Assembly: GCA_015075745.1 (NCBI GenBank)
Contig: JABTTW010000001.1
Location: 2,728,001 to 2,792,000, forward strand
Reading direction: 5' to 3'
DNA length: 64,000 nucleotides
Source: Planctomycetia bacterium
GTDB taxonomy: Bacteria; Planctomycetota; Phycisphaerae; UBA1845; UTPLA1
In this document: positions 7,926 to 16,569 of the stretch, in pieces
How the letters are laid out: each line of letters begins with the position of its first letter
Position numbering within the stretch: position 1 is the first letter of the stretch
Made by a program: the position numbers and the translations under genes
The notes under the pieces: generated by a model
The model's input: only the letters and a program-made list of their open reading frames with translations
Databases searched by the model: none
Told to the model about the DNA's origin: nothing

Positions 7926-7943
7926 AGGCCGTTGAAACGGCCT
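7926..7943. repeat. REP-type palindrome 1
   Basis: AGGCCGTTGAAACGGCCT has 8-bp arms around GA. It is preceded by CCTGCGGGGA, as is the copy at 10617-10634. It lies upstream of the IS200-like transposase gene. Confidence 0.75.
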
Positions 7944-8075
7944 GAAGGCTATGACGGTGATGCGGAGCGCTCATGGCTTCGTTGTTGTCGCTTTGTTCGG
8001 TAGGTATATTGCCGGCGCATCTACGTCGTTCGGCGTCCAGAAGTCGTAACGCTTATCTTTTGAGAGGGTCCGGCC

Positions 8076-8504
8076 CTGCCGCGTAACGTCTATAGCGAGA
8101 TTAATCTGCATATCACCTGGCACACTAAGGAGAGCCTGCGCGTGCTAGCCGATCAGATTGAGAACCGGGCGCACCACTACCTGCGGCATCGCATGTTGCA
8201 GACGCCGGAGGTGATCGTTCACGAGGTCGGCGGCGTCGAGGATCATGTTCACATCGCGGTGAGCGTGCCGTCGTCGCTGCTGATCAGCGAGTGGATCGGG
8301 GAACTCAAGGGGGCCAGCGCTCACTACATCAACAGCGAGATTGCCAATCGGAAGCTGCTGGCGTGGCAGGCGGGCTACGGCGTGGTCAGTTTCGGCACGA
8401 AGGATTTGCCGTGGGTGGCGGCGTACATTCGCAATCAGAAGGAGCACCACGCGCGGGGGACGACACAGGAGCGGCTGGAGAGAATCGATCGGTTCAACGG
8501 GTGA
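8076..8504 (+). CDS. IS200-like / REP-associated tyrosine transposase (RAYT), non-canonical start
   Basis: A Y1-type HUH single-strand transposase of about 142 residues. The HUH motif is DHVHIAVSVP and the catalytic tyrosine lies in WVAAYIRNQKEHH. The family N-terminus is fully readable from 8076 as LPRNVYSEINLHITWHTKES, closely matching the usual M-P-R-x-V-Y-x-E-I-x-x-H, but the first codon is CTG, not ATG. The only conventional start is GTG at 8142, which would delete this first beta strand. Either CTG initiates, or start loss has inactivated the gene. REP-like palindromes lie at 7926, 8617, 8738 and 10617, the classic RAYT-REP setting in which the enzyme spreads REP hairpins. Confidence 0.82.
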   Translation: MPRNVYSEINLHITWHTKESLRVLADQIENRAHHYLRHRMLQTPEVIVHEVGGVEDHVHIAVSVPSSLLISEWIGELKGASAHYINSEIANRKLLAWQAGYGVVSFGTKDLPWVAAYIRNQKEHHARGTTQERLERIDRFNG

Positions 8505-8616
8505 GGGGTGCGTTGCGAAAACCGATTCGGCGGAGCGTGGTGGAATGGCGGATTCGCGGGGTGGCGGATTTACGGAGTGGTGGAGTGGTGGAGATTTGGT
8601 GGTCGTCGGTTTGAAT

Positions 8617-8634
8617 AGACCGTTGAAACGGCCT
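8617..8634. repeat. REP-type palindrome 2
   Basis: AGACCGTTGAAACGGCCT matches the REP palindrome at 7926 with one change. It sits about 110 bp after the RAYT stop and directly before a longer repeat also found at 26020. Confidence 0.7.
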
Positions 8635-8735
8635 ATGGCAGATTGCGCGTTGATGCAGCATTGTATAACAGGAAATGTTCCTTGCGATTCACGTCCGGCA
8701 GAGGCGCCGGACGCTACGCAGATGCGCAAGCCGCT
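8635..8735. repeat. About 100-bp dispersed hairpin repeat, copy 1
   Basis: Closely matches 26020-26115 over its whole length (for example AGGAAATGTT, TTGCGATTCACGTCCGGC, GACGCTACGCAGATG). It contains an 8-bp perfect stem, CGTCCGGC (8692-8699) with GCCGGACG (8706-8713). It is non-coding and may be a MITE-like element or an extended REP module. Confidence 0.75.
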
Positions 8736-8737
8736 TT

Positions 8738-8755
8738 AGCCCGATGAAACGGCCT
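8738..8755. repeat. REP-type palindrome 3 (diverged)
   Basis: AGCCCGATGAAACGGCCT keeps the GAAACGGCCT arm of the REP copies; the left arm has diverged. Confidence 0.55.
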
Positions 8756-8883
8756 GGGCACGATTAATTTGGAAATACGCCCGTTTACCACCGTGTTCTC
8801 TTCCCCGTTCGCGGAGTTTTCCCGAAGGGCATGGGTCTGTGTTTTCAGCCCCGTTCACGGGGCTTTCCCGAAGGGCTACTAGA

Positions 8884-8901
8884 CCAGCCCTTTAGGGCTG
8901 G
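8884..8901. repeat. Palindrome CCAGCCCT/AGGGCTGG
   Basis: Perfect 8-bp arms around TT. A related palindrome follows at 8992-9009, and the stretch before it has two GTTC(G/A)CGG...TTTCCCGAAGGGC units (8807-8875). This is a BIME-like cluster of small inverted repeats. Confidence 0.6.
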
Positions 8902-8991
8902 GCGACGGGTGCCGCGCTTGTTGCACTCACCCCCACCCCGGCCGCGTAGCGCCTGGGGTGAAATAGGGCGAGGGTCGGGCGGCTTTGTTGA

Positions 8992-9009
8992 CCAGGGCTA
9001 AAGCCCTGG
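8992..9009. repeat. Palindrome CCAGGGCT/AGCCCTGG
   Basis: Perfect 8-bp arms around AA, ending one base before the CTAG target duplication of the first IS1380-family copy. Confidence 0.6.
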
Positions 9010-9014
9010 CCTAG

Positions 9015-10598
9015 CCCGAATATTTCATCAGGTCGGCGTTGAATAGGAATAGAAAAAGCCTCGAAGCCCTGTAGACTGGGGTTTCGTAAGAACATTCCGG
9101 TCCATAGGCAGGGAGGCTTTTTCGTGACAGACTGTAACAGCAAACCGATGTTCTTTTCCAGTCTCGGCCGCAAGAAAATCGTGGCCGATTTCACAGGCGG
9201 AACGCTCACCTCAGACGCCGGGGGTCTGCTGCTTCGGGAGGTCGAGCGGCGTCTGGGCCTGGTCGATCAACTGGCCGGGGTCATCAACGACCCGCGTGAT
9301 CCGGCCTGAATTCAACATGACCAGCGGGTCATGCTGGCCGCCGCATCTTTGCCATTGCGATGGGCTACGAAGATCTCAACGACCATCAAGCCCTGCGGAG
9401 CGATCCCGTGCTGGCGGTCCTGACCGGCGGCCGCCGAGCGCGGATGAGCCGCTGGCCAGCAGTCCGACCTTGTGCCGGCTGGAGAACCGCGTCACGCGCG
9501 GCGACCTGGCACGAATGTCGCGTGTGCTGGTGGAGCAGTTCATCGCGTCCTATGAATCGCCGCCGGAGGAATTGATCCTCGACTTCGACGCGACCGACGA
9601 TCCGATCCACGGCAACCAGGAAGGCCGCTTCTTCCACGGCTATTACGACCACCACTGCTTCCTACCGCTGTATGTGTTCTGCGGCTCGCGGCTGCTGGTC
9701 TCCTACCTGCGGCCCAGCAACATCGACGGGCCCATCACGCCTGGCCCATCCTGAAGCTGCTGGTGCGCGCTTGCGACAGGCGTGGCCCGGGGTGCGGATC
9801 ATCGTCCGCGGGATTCCGGCTTCTGCCGCCGGCGAATGATGAAATGGTGCGACCGGCACGGCGTCAAGTACGTGCTGGGCCTGGCCCGCAACACCGTCCT
9901 GGAGAAAGCGGCCGAGTCCTTCATGCAGGCGGCCGAGGCCCAGTTCGCCACCACGCAGCAGAAGGTGCGGAACTTCCACGAGATCGAGTACGCGGCGCAG
10001 ACCTGGGATCGCCCGCGCGCGTGATCGTCAAGGCCGAGCGGCTGGTTCAGGGGCCCAACGTTCGATCTGTGGTGACCAACCTGACCGACCGCACGCCGAA
10101 CGATATCTACGACGGTCTGTACACGGCCCGCGGCGACATGGAGAACCGCATCAGGAGCAGCAGCTCGGGCTCTTCGCCGATCGCACCAGTTGCCACGCCT
10201 TCCTGGCCAATCAGTTCCGGCTGCTGTTGTCCTCGGCGGCCTACGTCCTGGTGGAAACGCTGCGCCGCACGGCCCTGGCCGGCACCGAACTGGCCGAGGC
10301 CCAGGTGAACACCATTCGCCTGAAACTCTTCAAGGTCGCCGCGCGGGTGGTCGTCTCCGTGCGCCGCGTCGTACTGCGACTGTCGAGCAGCTGCCCCCTG
10401 CAGGACCTGTGGCGATCCCTGGTTCCACGACTCCGCCTGATCCCGCCCGCCCCATCATGACCCGAAAAACAACCTGATCACCGCTTGGGGGTAAGGGGGC
10501 CCTGCGCGCTCCAACCTCCACCTTCATCCCTCCGCTCACGCACAAAGCCGAAAAACTCCGTCCATCACCATTCGAAGATCACTGATGAAATATGCGGG
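9015..10598 (+). mobile_element. IS1380-family element, copy 1 (damaged)
   Basis: Ends CCCGAATATTTCATCA at the left and the complement of CCCGCATATTTCATCA at the right (one mismatch), flanked by CTAG at 9011-9014 and 10599-10602. It is nearly identical to the element at 52020-53610 but 7 bp shorter, which equals seven single-base deletions inside the transposase gene. It is inserted in a cluster of REP-like palindromes. Confidence 0.92.
9124..10460 (+). pseudogene. IS1380-family transposase, frameshifted copy
   Basis: It matches the intact transposase at 52129-53472 but is broken in many places. CGA becomes a TGA stop near 9307, and single bases are missing near 9345, 9425, 9729, 9765, 9811, 10017 and 10153, mostly in short G runs or GC repeats. 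Substitutions are few by comparison. The catalytic Asp and Glu regions are still readable in separate frames. It could be a real dead copy, or an unpolished repeat in the assembly, because indels outnumber or equal substitutions in otherwise near-identical DNA. Confidence 0.9.
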
Positions 10599-10602
10599 CT
10601 AG

Positions 10603-10647
10603 TAGCCCTGCGGGGAAGGCCGTTGAAACGGCCTAAGAGTACATGCA
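10603..10647. repeat. REP-type palindrome 4 beside the IS right end
   Basis: AGGCCGTTGAAACGGCCT at 10617-10634 is identical to the copy at 7926 and shares its CCTGCGGGGA lead. It begins a few bases after the target duplication of the IS element, showing that the IS landed within the REP cluster. Confidence 0.7.
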
Positions 10648-11097
10648 CTAAAACCACTCTTCGACAATTCGAACACCATCTGTCGTTGGAAGATACTGGC
10701 AAACTGACACCACAGAGTCCTTCCCATCGTCGGTGTGCGACATGATATCTCTACCACGCTCCAAAAGACCTAAATCAACAAGGTGGTCTAACAGGAAGGG
10801 CGCTCCAACTACATGCCGTCTGCGGCAGGCAAGTTTCAGTGCGTTCACTCCGTAATGCGTCAGAGTCTTGACAATAAGGTGCCTCTTGCGGTCCCGGATT
10901 TGACCCTCAGTAATGTCACCATCCTTAGCGTGGAACCTCTGGTGACAATTGTGGCACAACACGATTCGATTGTCATACGTGTTGTTAGTGTGATTCCCAT
11001 CGATATGGTGAATCGTGAGCGCGCGGGCTTCCCGCGAACCGCATAGAGCACAGCTATCGTCCGTCTCAACCCAGAGATAGTCCTCAATTCTCAACAA
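10648..11097 (-). CDS. HNH endonuclease domain protein without a conventional start
   Basis: A 149-residue protein with an HNH nuclease fold: C16-x2-C19, H30-H31 in LTIHHIDGNHTNN, N43 and the second pair C48-x2-C51 with H52. These are the zinc ribbon and metal-binding catalytic residues of the family, and all are present. The C-terminal 80 residues look like a small helical or winged-helix domain (LLDHLVDLGLLERG). There is no ATG at the 5' end; the first usable codon is TTG, and the frame is open back to the dnaK stop 21 nt away, in the same frame as dnaK. Base composition is visibly less GC-rich than dnaK. It is probably an acquired stand-alone HNH nuclease or a remnant of one. Confidence 0.75.
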   Translation of the reverse strand: MLRIEDYLWVETDDSCALCGSREARALTIHHIDGNHTNNTYDNRIVLCHNCHQRFHAKDGDITEGQIRDRKRHLIVKTLTHYGVNALKLACRRRHVVGAPFLLDHLVDLGLLERGRDIMSHTDDGKDSVVSVCQYLPTTDGVRIVEEWF

Positions 11098-11118
11098 CTG
11101 CGCCCTAGCAACTGGGTC

Positions 11119-13029
11119 TTACTTCTTCACCTCGAACTCCGCATCAATCACGTCGTCGTCCTTCTTCGCGCTGCCGGGGGCGGCGCCTTCGCCGCTGGGG
11201 GCGGCGCCTCCTGCCGCTGCGGAGGCCTTGGCCGCTTCCTCGTAGATGATCTTGCCGAGTTCCTGCGACGCGGACATGACGTTTTCTATTGCGCGCTTGA
11301 TCGCGCCGGCGTCGTCGTTCTTGATGACCTCCTTGAGGTTGCTGACCGCGCCTTCGACCTTGCTGCGCTCGGCTGCCGGGACCTTGTCGCCGTGCTCCTT
11401 GAGGGTCTTTTCGGTCTGGTAGGCGACCTGATCGGCCTGGTTGCGGGCGTCGATGAGCTCTCGCTTCTTCTTGTCGTCCTCGGCGTGGCTCTCGGCCTCC
11501 TTGCGCATCCGCTCGACTTCGGCCTCGGACAGGCCCGACGAACCCTCGATGCGGATCTTCTGCTCCTTACCAGTGCCGAGGTCCTTGGCGGATACGTGCA
11601 GGATGCCGTTGGCGTCGATATCAAAGGTGACCTCGACCTGGGGCACGCCGCGCGGGGCCGGTGGAATGCCGGCGAGGTTGAACTTGCCGAGGGTGCGGTT
11701 GTCGCCCGCCATCTGGCGCTCGCCCTGGAGGACGTGGATGGTCACTTCGCCCTGGTTATCCGCGGCGGTGGAATAGACCTCCTTCTTGCTGGTAGGGATG
11801 GTCGTATTGCGCGGGATCATGACGGTCAGGACGCCGCCGAGGGTCTCGACGCCGAGTGACAGAGGGGTGACATCGAGGACGAGGATGTCCTTGACGTCTC
11901 CGCCGATGATGCCGGCCTGAATGGCGGCGCCGACGCCGACGGCCTCGTCCGGGTTGATGCTGCGGTTCGGCTCCTTGCCGAAGATCTCCTTGCAGAGCTT
12001 CTGGACGGCGGGCATGCGGGTGCTGCCGCCGACGAGGATGACCTCGGTGATGTCCTTGGGGCTGAGCTTGGCATCTTCCATCGCCTTGAGGACCGGCCGA
12101 CGGCAGCGCTCGGTGAGCGGCTCAGTGAGCTGCTCGAACTTCGAGCGGGTGAGGGTCATGTTCAGGTGCTTGGGGCCGCTGGCGTCGGCGGTGATGAACG
12201 GCAGGTTGATGGTCGATTCCATGTTGCCGGACAGCTCGCACTTGGCCTTTTCGCAGGCCTCCTTGAGGCGCTGATGGGCCATCGCGTCCTTGCGGAGATC
12301 GACGCCGTACTGCTTGCGGAACTCCTCGGCGACGTGGTCGATGAGAATCTGGTCGTAGTCATCGCCGCCGAGATGGGTGTCGCCGTTGATGGCGAGGGTC
12401 TCAAAGACGCCTTCGCCGACGTCGAGGATGGAAATATCAAACGTGCCGCCGCCGAGATCGAAGACGGCGAGCTTGCCGCCCTTGTTCTTGTCCATGCCGT
12501 AGGCGAGCGCCGCCGCGGTCGGCTCGGGCAGGACGCGCTTGACGTCGAAGCCGGCGATGATGCCTGCTTCCTGGGTGGCCTTGCGCTGGGCATCACCGAA
12601 GTACGCGGGGACGGTGATGACCGCCGCGGTGACCTTCTCGCCGAGATAATCCTCCGCGGTCTTCTTGAGGTCCTGAAGGATCATGGCGGAGATTTCCGGC
12701 GGGGTGTATTCCTTGTCGCGAATCTTGACCTTGACCAGCTCTTCCGATCCGCCGGTGACGGTGTAGGGCACGAGCTTCTCCTCGGAGCCGACTTCGTTGT
12801 GGCGCCGGCCCATGAAGCGCTTGATGGAGAAGACGGTGTTGACGGGGTTGGTCACCTGCTGATGCTTGGCGATCTGCCCGACGAGGCGCTCGCCCTTGTC
12901 GGTGAAGCCGACGACCGAGGGCGTCGTGCGTGCGCCGAGAGAGTTGGTGAGAACCTTGGGCTGTCCCCCTTCCATGACGGCGACGACCGAGTTGGTGGTG
13001 CCGAGGTCGATTCCGATGATCTTTGACAT
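11119..13029 (-). CDS. dnaK: Chaperone DnaK (Hsp70)
   Basis: A 636-residue ATP-dependent chaperone. The nucleotide-binding domain has [14 protein letters not shown] at the N-terminus, [34 protein letters not shown] and [13 protein letters not shown]. The linker is [13 protein letters not shown]-like, and the C-terminal lid ends in [13 protein letters not shown], close to the E. coli tail. The start is [10 protein letters not shown], with AGGAG 8 nt upstream; a longer open frame adds 33 unlikely residues. No dnaJ, grpE or hrcA lies nearby and no CIRCE operator (TTAGCACTC inverted repeat) is seen upstream, so heat control probably depends on a sigma factor. Confidence 0.98.
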   Translation of the reverse strand: MSKIIGIDLGTTNSVVAVMEGGQPKVLTNSLGARTTPSVVGFTDKGERLVGQIAKHQQVTNPVNTVFSIKRFMGRRHNEVGSEEKLVPYTVTGGSEELVKVKIRDKEYTPPEISAMILQDLKKTAEDYLGEKVTAAVITVPAYFGDAQRKATQEAGIIAGFDVKRVLPEPTAAALAYGMDKNKGGKLAVFDLGGGTFDISILDVGEGVFETLAINGDTHLGGDDYDQILIDHVAEEFRKQYGVDLRKDAMAHQRLKEACEKAKCELSGNMESTINLPFITADASGPKHLNMTLTRSKFEQLTEPLTERCRRPVLKAMEDAKLSPKDITEVILVGGSTRMPAVQKLCKEIFGKEPNRSINPDEAVGVGAAIQAGIIGGDVKDILVLDVTPLSLGVETLGGVLTVMIPRNTTIPTSKKEVYSTAADNQGEVTIHVLQGERQMAGDNRTLGKFNLAGIPPAPRGVPQVEVTFDIDANGILHVSAKDLGTGKEQKIRIEGSSGLSEAEVERMRKEAESHAEDDKKKRELIDARNQADQVAYQTEKTLKEHGDKVPAAERSKVEGAVSNLKEVIKNDDAGAIKRAIENVMSASQELGKIIYEEAAKASAAAGGAAPSGEGAAPGSAKKDDDVIDAEFEVKK

Positions 13030-13174
13030 AGCGGGTGCTCCTGTGTTGTTTTTTGGGGCTGCCGTCTTCGAGGTTTTCTGATCGCGGAGGCGGCGCGTCA
13101 CTAAACCTGATTGCAAGCGGAATGCCACGGACGCGGGCGACGGAGGAGAAACATAAACCTATGTCTCCAAGCAG

Positions 13175-13180
13175 ATTATA
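13175..13180 (-). promoter_or_regulatory. Possible -10 element of dnaK promoter
   Basis: A perfect TATAAT on the minus strand, about 145 nt upstream of the dnaK start. The -35 position reads only a weak CTTCCG at 17-nt spacing, so this is a modest prediction. Confidence 0.3.
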
Positions 13181-13413
13181 GATTTCTCGAAAGGGTGCGG
13201 AAGCGACAGGGTGTCCGCCATCTGCCAGTCTGACATGCCGGTATGGCCCGTGGCAGGTTCGGCAGGAGCGGCGGAAGTGTCTTTCGGGTGTTGAAACGCC
13301 TGCCGGTGGCGGGCCTTTTACCGATAGAATGAGACCGTTCGAGAATGCCCCAAATCGCTTGCCCGATCGCCCTTTTCGTCGGCGGGCGAGCCGCCCTGGA
13401 TGGAGCCCTGGTC

Positions 13414-14718
13414 ATGAGACGTTTTCTAAGTTGTGTCATCCTGCTTGCATCGGCCTCGGTCGCTTCGGCGGAGGCGCCGTTTTATGACGGGAGTTTTGAA
13501 GATGCGTGCAAGGTTGCCCGGGAGAAGGGCAAGGTCCTGATGGTGGATTTCTATACGACGTGGTGCGGCCCGTGCAAACTGCTCGACCGGCATACGTGGC
13601 CCGACCAGGCGGTGAAGAACTGGCTGAGCGAGCGGACGATTCCGCTGAAGATCGATGCGGACAAGAATCGGCCCCTGGCGGCGCGGTACAAGATTCGGTC
13701 GTATCCGACGATGGTGTTTATTCGTCCTGACGGGAGCGAGCTGGGGCGGACGGTCGGGTTTCAACAGCCGCAGACATTTCTGACCAACGCCGCCAAGGCC
13801 ATCACAGGTAAAAATGCGAAGCCCGCGCCGACGGAGGAGCCCGCTGTCAAGCCGTCGGACAACGGCATGGCGAAGGGTCTGGACAAGATCAAACTGGCTC
13901 GCGAGCTTGCTTCGTCAGGCAAGCAAAAGGAGGCGCTCGACGAGCTACTGTGGTGTTTTGATCATGGCGAGGAGCTGGGATCGGGCTTCTCACGGATGCG
14001 GCTGACGACGGTACTCGACGAGATCGTGAGCCTGGGCAAGAGCTATTCGCCCTGCACCGAGGCGCTGGCCCGACGGCGCGATCAGATCGAAGAGACGGCC
14101 GCGAAAATGCTGGCCAGCGTCACAGCGACTTCCAGCCCGGATCGCGGTGCGCTGCACAAGGTGACCACGCGCGTTTTGGAGGCGGCGGCAATCAACCGCG
14201 TGTTAGGCGAGAGCAAGCGACAACTGGCGCTTTACGAGTCGCTCAACGCCCACGGGGAGATCGGGCTGGCGATTCAGCGGATGCTGTTTCCCGACGTGCT
14301 CGATCTGCTGGTTCAGCAGAAGCGCTATGACGACATCGTGAATCTTGCGGGCGATGTTTTTCAGCGGGTCGAGGCGAAGATCGCCCAGTACAACCAGTCG
14401 AGCAAGTACGGCTCCACGATGAACCAGCGGGCGCGCGACAATCTCGCCATGTATCTGAAGCAGCAGGTGGTGTTTGAGTCGGGCAAGTATTACGAAGCCC
14501 TGCTGGGGGTCGGTCGTTATAACGAAGCGCAGAAGCTGGGGCGGCGGGTGATTCAGTTCGACCCGTCGGCGACGGCGTTTACGACGCTGGTTCAGCATGC
14601 CATTACGGTGAAAGCGTACGATGCGGCGCGGGAGATGGTTGCCCTGGCCGAGGCGACGCTGAAGTCGGGCGAGCTCGGGCTGGTTCGAAAACTGGCGACG
14701 ATGATCCCAGCGACGTGA
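13414..14718 (+). CDS. Secreted thioredoxin-fold protein with helical C-terminal region
   Basis: A 434-residue exported protein. Its signal peptide is MRRFLSCVILLASASVASA. A thioredoxin domain follows (about 25-135), with the active site W50-C51-G-P-C54 in YTTWCGPCKLL and the cis-proline in IRSYPTMVFI. It resembles the DUF953/thioredoxin_7 type of periplasmic thiol-disulfide protein. After a Pro/Lys-rich linker, residues 170-434 are mostly helical with TPR-like spacing and no further Cys pair. The start was chosen because it gives the signal peptide; a longer frame begins 23 codons upstream. Role is inferred as disulfide reduction or isomerisation in the envelope; the client is unknown. Confidence 0.8.
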   Translation: MRRFLSCVILLASASVASAEAPFYDGSFEDACKVAREKGKVLMVDFYTTWCGPCKLLDRHTWPDQAVKNWLSERTIPLKIDADKNRPLAARYKIRSYPTMVFIRPDGSELGRTVGFQQPQTFLTNAAKAITGKNAKPAPTEEPAVKPSDNGMAKGLDKIKLARELASSGKQKEALDELLWCFDHGEELGSGFSRMRLTTVLDEIVSLGKSYSPCTEALARRRDQIEETAAKMLASVTATSSPDRGALHKVTTRVLEAAAINRVLGESKRQLALYESLNAHGEIGLAIQRMLFPDVLDLLVQQKRYDDIVNLAGDVFQRVEAKIAQYNQSSKYGSTMNQRARDNLAMYLKQQVVFESGKYYEALLGVGRYNEAQKLGRRVIQFDPSATAFTTLVQHAITVKAYDAAREMVALAEATLKSGELGLVRKLATMIPAT

Positions 14719-14793
14719 TTCGGCCCATCGTCGCTCCGTGATCGTTGAATATTCCCATCTGGCGTTTTCTTCGGTCGACGTTTCAATGTCGGG

Positions 14794-16548
14794 ATGCCGC
14801 CCGGCGACACGAGAACTTCGCCATCCTCAAGCGCGAACGGCCCCTTGCGGCCGGCGGGTCATCGATTCTTCGCATCAGTGCCCGTCGTTCCGGCGTGGAT
14901 GTGGATTCTCCTTGCCGCGCTGGCGATTCACGTTAATGGCGCGGCCAATCTCGCCTGTCTGAGCAGAGACGGGGTGCAATTCGTCACCTATGCGAAGAGA
15001 CTGGCCGTCGAGCCGCTGGCGGTCATGCGCGACACGACCAAGCAGCCGGGCTATCCGGCGCTGATGCTGGCGGTCAACCGGATCACGATCAATTCGTTCT
15101 ACAAGGATCACCCGATCATCTGGCAGGGGTGCGGGCAGTTTGTCGCAATTTGCGGCGGGGCGGCGGCGTGCTTGTTGATCTACTTCCTCGGGCGGCGGTT
15201 GTTTGGTGACACGCGGATCGCACTCGTCGCCGGGCTGATGGCGTGCGCCTGGCCGCAGGGGGCGATGCTGGGCGCGGATGTGCTTTCGGACATGCCGCAC
15301 CTGGCGCTATTTCTGGCGGCGATGGTCATCGGTCTGTCGGCGATGGATCGGATGTCGCTACCGCGCTTTGCCGCCTGCGGAGCGGTGGCCGGCCTGGCGT
15401 ACCTCGTGCGACAGGAGGCGCTGGGGCTGGTCACCGCGATGGCGATCTGCGCGCTGTGGCCCAGTGCAACGGAGCGATGGGCCCGGCGCGTCGCGGGGGT
15501 GGCGTGCATGGCCGGGGCGTTTGCAGTCATCGCCGCGCCGCACTCCATCGCCACGGGCAGGGTCATGCCGAACAAGAGCCTCGATGAATTGATGTTTGGC
15601 AGAGAGGCCGCGGCTGTGCGATCCTCGACGGGGGACACGCATGAGACCGGGCGACCGGAGATCGACGCCACGACGTCGACACGCGCGGCGACTCTGCGGC
15701 AGTCGGCGGTCTTCGCGCACCAGGTCGCGTGGTACATGGCCCCGGCGCGGATGGTCGAGGAGTGGTGCAAGAGCGGTCGATACGTCCTCTCGACGCTGGC
15801 GCTGATTGCCTTGATTCTCAAGACGGCGCCGCGTCCGGAGTCGCGCGGTACCCGACTGGTGGTGGTCGCCATCGCGCTGCAACTCGTCGCCGTGCAGCTT
15901 CGGGTGAAGTCGTACGGCGAGATCAGCTCGCGCTATCTGCTGATTCCCGCGGCGCTGACGATTCCGTGGGCCGCGGCGGGCATGAGCGCGCTGGTGACGA
16001 TGATCGCGGCCGCGCTGGCCCGAGGAGCCGGTCAAACAGAGGCGGACCCGACGATCCTGGCGCGACGCCGGATTCGCAGCCTCTGGCTCTCGGCATCGCT
16101 CGTCGTCTTCGTGCCGCTGGTTTATTACGCGACGATGCAGATCAACGCCGACAAGGCGCCCTACAAGCTCGCGGGCTGGTGGCTGCGATCGAACACCAAA
16201 CGCGCCGACCGGGTCCATGCCCACGATCGACTTGAGCAGGTCATGTTCTACGCGGGGCGAACGTGGCCGGAGACGACGTGGATTCATGGGGACGACGGTC
16301 GCACCGAGCCATCTCTGGATCGCCTGGATGGGATCATCCGCGAGACGATGCCGGACTATGTGGTTGATGCCCGACGAAGCCGCGACGGCGACAAAGCGGC
16401 GCAGGACGCCTACTTCGAGCAGCTTTCGAGCGGAGATTCAGACTCACTGGAGGTAATCTGGAAAAGCGGCGCGGCGAATCACGAAGTGATCGTGATGCGC
16501 GAGAGACAGGCGGCGGAAGCGGCGGAAGACAAGCCCACCAGCGAGTAG
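14794..16548 (+). CDS. GT-C-like polytopic membrane protein (probable glycosyltransferase)
   Basis: A 584-residue protein with about 10 membrane segments in residues 30-420 and a soluble C-terminal part. The first loop after the first membrane helix carries LSRDGVQFVTYAKRLA, an acidic loop placed like the catalytic Asp of GT-C enzymes (PMT/ArnT type), then KQPGYPALMLAVN, which matches the P-x-x-P/GYP signature after it. This supports a lipid-linked-sugar-dependent transferase, though no close family can be named. The first 35 residues are hydrophilic and rich in Pro and Ser; the true start may be the Met just before WILLAALAIH. The C-terminus (about 450-584) is extracytoplasmic or soluble. 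Confidence 0.65.
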   Translation: MPPGDTRTSPSSSANGPLRPAGHRFFASVPVVPAWMWILLAALAIHVNGAANLACLSRDGVQFVTYAKRLAVEPLAVMRDTTKQPGYPALMLAVNRITINSFYKDHPIIWQGCGQFVAICGGAAACLLIYFLGRRLFGDTRIALVAGLMACAWPQGAMLGADVLSDMPHLALFLAAMVIGLSAMDRMSLPRFAACGAVAGLAYLVRQEALGLVTAMAICALWPSATERWARRVAGVACMAGAFAVIAAPHSIATGRVMPNKSLDELMFGREAAAVRSSTGDTHETGRPEIDATTSTRAATLRQSAVFAHQVAWYMAPARMVEEWCKSGRYVLSTLALIALILKTAPRPESRGTRLVVVAIALQLVAVQLRVKSYGEISSRYLLIPAALTIPWAAAGMSALVTMIAAALARGAGQTEADPTILARRRIRSLWLSASLVVFVPLVYYATMQINADKAPYKLAGWWLRSNTKRADRVHAHDRLEQVMFYAGRTWPETTWIHGDDGRTEPSLDRLDGIIRETMPDYVVDARRSRDGDKAAQDAYFEQLSSGDSDSLEVIWKSGAANHEVIVMRERQAAEAAEDKPTSE

Positions 16549-16569
16549 ATGAGTGATGCAGCCGGCGGC

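Noticed and set aside
13030-13413. CIRCE operator or heat-shock promoter upstream of dnaK
   Set aside because: No TTAGCACTC/GAGTGCTAA pair and no convincing heat-shock sigma motif; only a TATAAT-like -10 is visible.
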